Positions 62,912 through 64,000 of a DNA stretch of 64,000 nucleotides are shown piece by piece. The position numbers were made by a program, and so were the translations under genes. Under the pieces are notes generated by a model, which was not told the DNA's origin, did not search any database, and was given only the letters and a program-made list of their open reading frames with translations. How positions within the stretch are numbered: position 1 is the stretch's first letter; each line of letters starts with the position of its first letter. Location of the stretch: the NCBI RefSeq assembly GCF_900496965.1, contig NZ_UFQB01000029.1, positions 17,635 through 81,634 on the forward strand. The letters are read 5' to 3'. This DNA is from Achromobacter agilis. Lineage in GTDB: Bacteria; Pseudomonadota; Gammaproteobacteria; Burkholderiales; Burkholderiaceae_B.

Positions 62912-63835
62912 ATGGAGACCATGTATCTTACCCACCCGGCATGCCGCTTGCATGAAATGGGCAGTTGGCATCCCGAAAGCCCGCAGAGGCTCGACGCCAT
63001 TTCAGACCAGCTGCTGGCCAGCGGATTGATGCCATATCTGGATGACCGGCAGGCGCCCCAAGCATCCCGTCACGACCTGTTGCGCGTGCATACTGTCCAG
63101 TATCTGAACAGTTTGCGGGAAAACACGCCGGACCAAGGGTATTTCCCTATAGATCCCGATACGCTGATGAATCCGCACACCTACGAGGCCGCGCTGCATG
63201 CGGCGGGCGCGGGGGTGGCGGCGGTGGATGCCGTGCTGGGCGGCGAGGCCCGCACGGCCTTTTGCGCGGTGAGGCCGCCCGGGCACCACGCCTGCCGCTC
63301 CCAGGCGATGGGATTCTGCTTTCTCAACAACATTGCTATTGCGGCGCAGCATGCGCTGGATTTTCACGGGCTGGCGCGCGTGGCCATCATCGATTTCGAC
63401 GTGCATCACGGCAACGGCACCGAAGACGTCTTCGCCGGGGACGAGCGCGTGCTGATGTGCAGCTTCTTCCAGCATCCGTTCTTCCCGAACAGCGGGGCGG
63501 ACCACCCGGCCGCCAACATGCTGAACGTGCCCGTACCGGCCTACACGGCGGGCGCCGCCGTCAGGGCCATCGTGACCGATACGTGGCTGCCCAGGCTGGA
63601 GGCGCATCGGCCTGAACTGATCCTGGTGTCTGCCGGTTTCGACGCCCATCGCGAGGACGACATGGGCCAGATGGGCCTGGTCGAAGCGGACTATGCCTGG
63701 ATCACCGAACGCCTCGTCGAGGTGGCGGATCGGCACTGTCAGGGCCGCATCGTCAGCACGCTGGAGGGCGGTTACAACTTGTCAGCCCTGGGGCGCAGCG
63801 TGGTCGCGCATATACGAGCGCTGGCGAAGCTGTAG
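62912..63835 (+). CDS. Histone-deacetylase-like amidohydrolase (AcuC/acetylpolyamine hydrolase family)
   Basis: The 307-aa zinc hydrolase has all class signatures: RPPGHHACRSQAMGFCFLNN (catalytic His pair), DFDVHHGNGTED (zinc ligands) and GFDAHREDD. Bacterial relatives deacetylate acetylpolyamines, acyl-CoA synthetase or small acylated molecules; the substrate is unknown. Starts at 62912 or 62921 are possible; 62912 gives METMYLTHPAC, matching the family N terminus, while 62921 has GGAG just 3 bp upstream. It is divergent from mltB and 70 bp before etfB. Confidence 0.88.
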   Translation: METMYLTHPACRLHEMGSWHPESPQRLDAISDQLLASGLMPYLDDRQAPQASRHDLLRVHTVQYLNSLRENTPDQGYFPIDPDTLMNPHTYEAALHAAGAGVAAVDAVLGGEARTAFCAVRPPGHHACRSQAMGFCFLNNIAIAAQHALDFHGLARVAIIDFDVHHGNGTEDVFAGDERVLMCSFFQHPFFPNSGADHPAANMLNVPVPAYTAGAAVRAIVTDTWLPRLEAHRPELILVSAGFDAHREDDMGQMGLVEADYAWITERLVEVADRHCQGRIVSTLEGGYNLSALGRSVVAHIRALAKL

Positions 63836-63905
63836 AATCAGGAAAAAATTGTGCAATGCGATCCCGGCGCATGCCGGGTAATTATTTCCATTTGGAGGCA
63901 GCGGG

Positions 63906-64000
63906 ATGAAGGTGTTGGTACCTGTCAAGCGCGTCGTTGACTACAACGTCAAGGTGCGCGTCAAGTCTGATCAGACTGGCGTGGATATCGCCAATGTGAA
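63906..64000 (+). CDS. etfB: Electron transfer flavoprotein beta subunit, 5' end only
   Basis: The first 31 codons ([20 protein letters not shown]...) match EtfB, which with EtfA passes electrons from acyl-CoA dehydrogenases to the quinone pool. GGAGG precedes the ATG by 7 bp. The gene runs beyond the window; etfA would be expected next. Confidence 0.92.
   Translation, partial: MKVLVPVKRVVDYNVKVRVKSDQTGVDIANV

Overview
The window is a gene-dense, high-GC stretch of a betaproteobacterial chromosome, most likely family Alcaligenaceae (Bordetella/Achromobacter group). The evidence is the run of genes gyrA-serC-pheA-hisC-tyrA-aroA-cmk-rpsA-ihfB-lapA-lapB-rfaE1-hldD-comEA-cysM, an ftrABCD ferrous-iron locus as described in Bordetella, a tmRNA encoding the tag ANDERFALAA, and Gln at GyrA position 83. 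There are no insertion sequences, CRISPR arrays or intact prophages. Species assignment is inference.

Layout. 1-5.4 kb: bamD (partial) divergent from rluD-pgeF, then the polyhydroxybutyrate genes phaC, phbB and phaR. 5.5-9.7 kb: ftrABCD iron uptake, then a PhzF-family protein. 9.8-11.1 kb: a minus-strand cassette of small envelope/stress genes (BON, DUF1328, CsbD) and a tiny lipoprotein. 11.1-19.5 kb: a cyanophycin module of two tandem cyanophycin synthetase paralogues, divergent from an unusual zinc-ribbon ABC exporter and a DUF1854 protein. 19.5-23.3 kb: FemAB-like/GNAT protein, DUF455 ferritin-like protein, a lytic transglycosylase and a YidB-like protein.

23.4-34.8 kb is the most interesting part: a nearly complete cyclic-di-GMP-controlled envelope glycan system. 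On the minus strand it has a membrane diguanylate cyclase, an outer-membrane barrel, a UDP-GlcNAc 2-epimerase (WecB), a BcsB-like periplasmic subunit, an NfrB-like glycosyltransferase carrying a C-terminal two-motif MshEN domain, and an NfrA-like TPR/outer-membrane protein. A DUF4434 lipoprotein converges on its 3' end. The parts match the NfrA/NfrB/WecB/DgcJ pathway known from Escherichia coli phage N4 adsorption, but here sugar supply, synthesis, export and the dedicated cyclase lie together with extra subunits.

35.2-45 kb: periplasmic alkylsulfatase, copper-associated DUF2946-like protein plus TonB-dependent copper receptor, tmRNA with an odd orphan ORF and helically phased repeats at its 3' side, an MFS exporter, gph-ubiG, and an OmpA-family protein with a strong promoter. 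45-61.7 kb: the conserved housekeeping cluster (DNA gyrase A, serine and aromatic amino acid synthesis, CMP kinase, ribosomal protein S1, IHF beta, LPS assembly regulators, heptose synthesis, ComEA, CysM). 61.7-64 kb: a second MltB-type transglycosylase divergent from a histone-deacetylase-like hydrolase, then the start of etfB.

Together these suggest a versatile aerobic environmental or opportunistic organism with two storage polymers (polyhydroxyalkanoate, and cyanophycin or a related polypeptide), dedicated Fe(II) and Cu uptake, and a c-di-GMP-gated surface polysaccharide.
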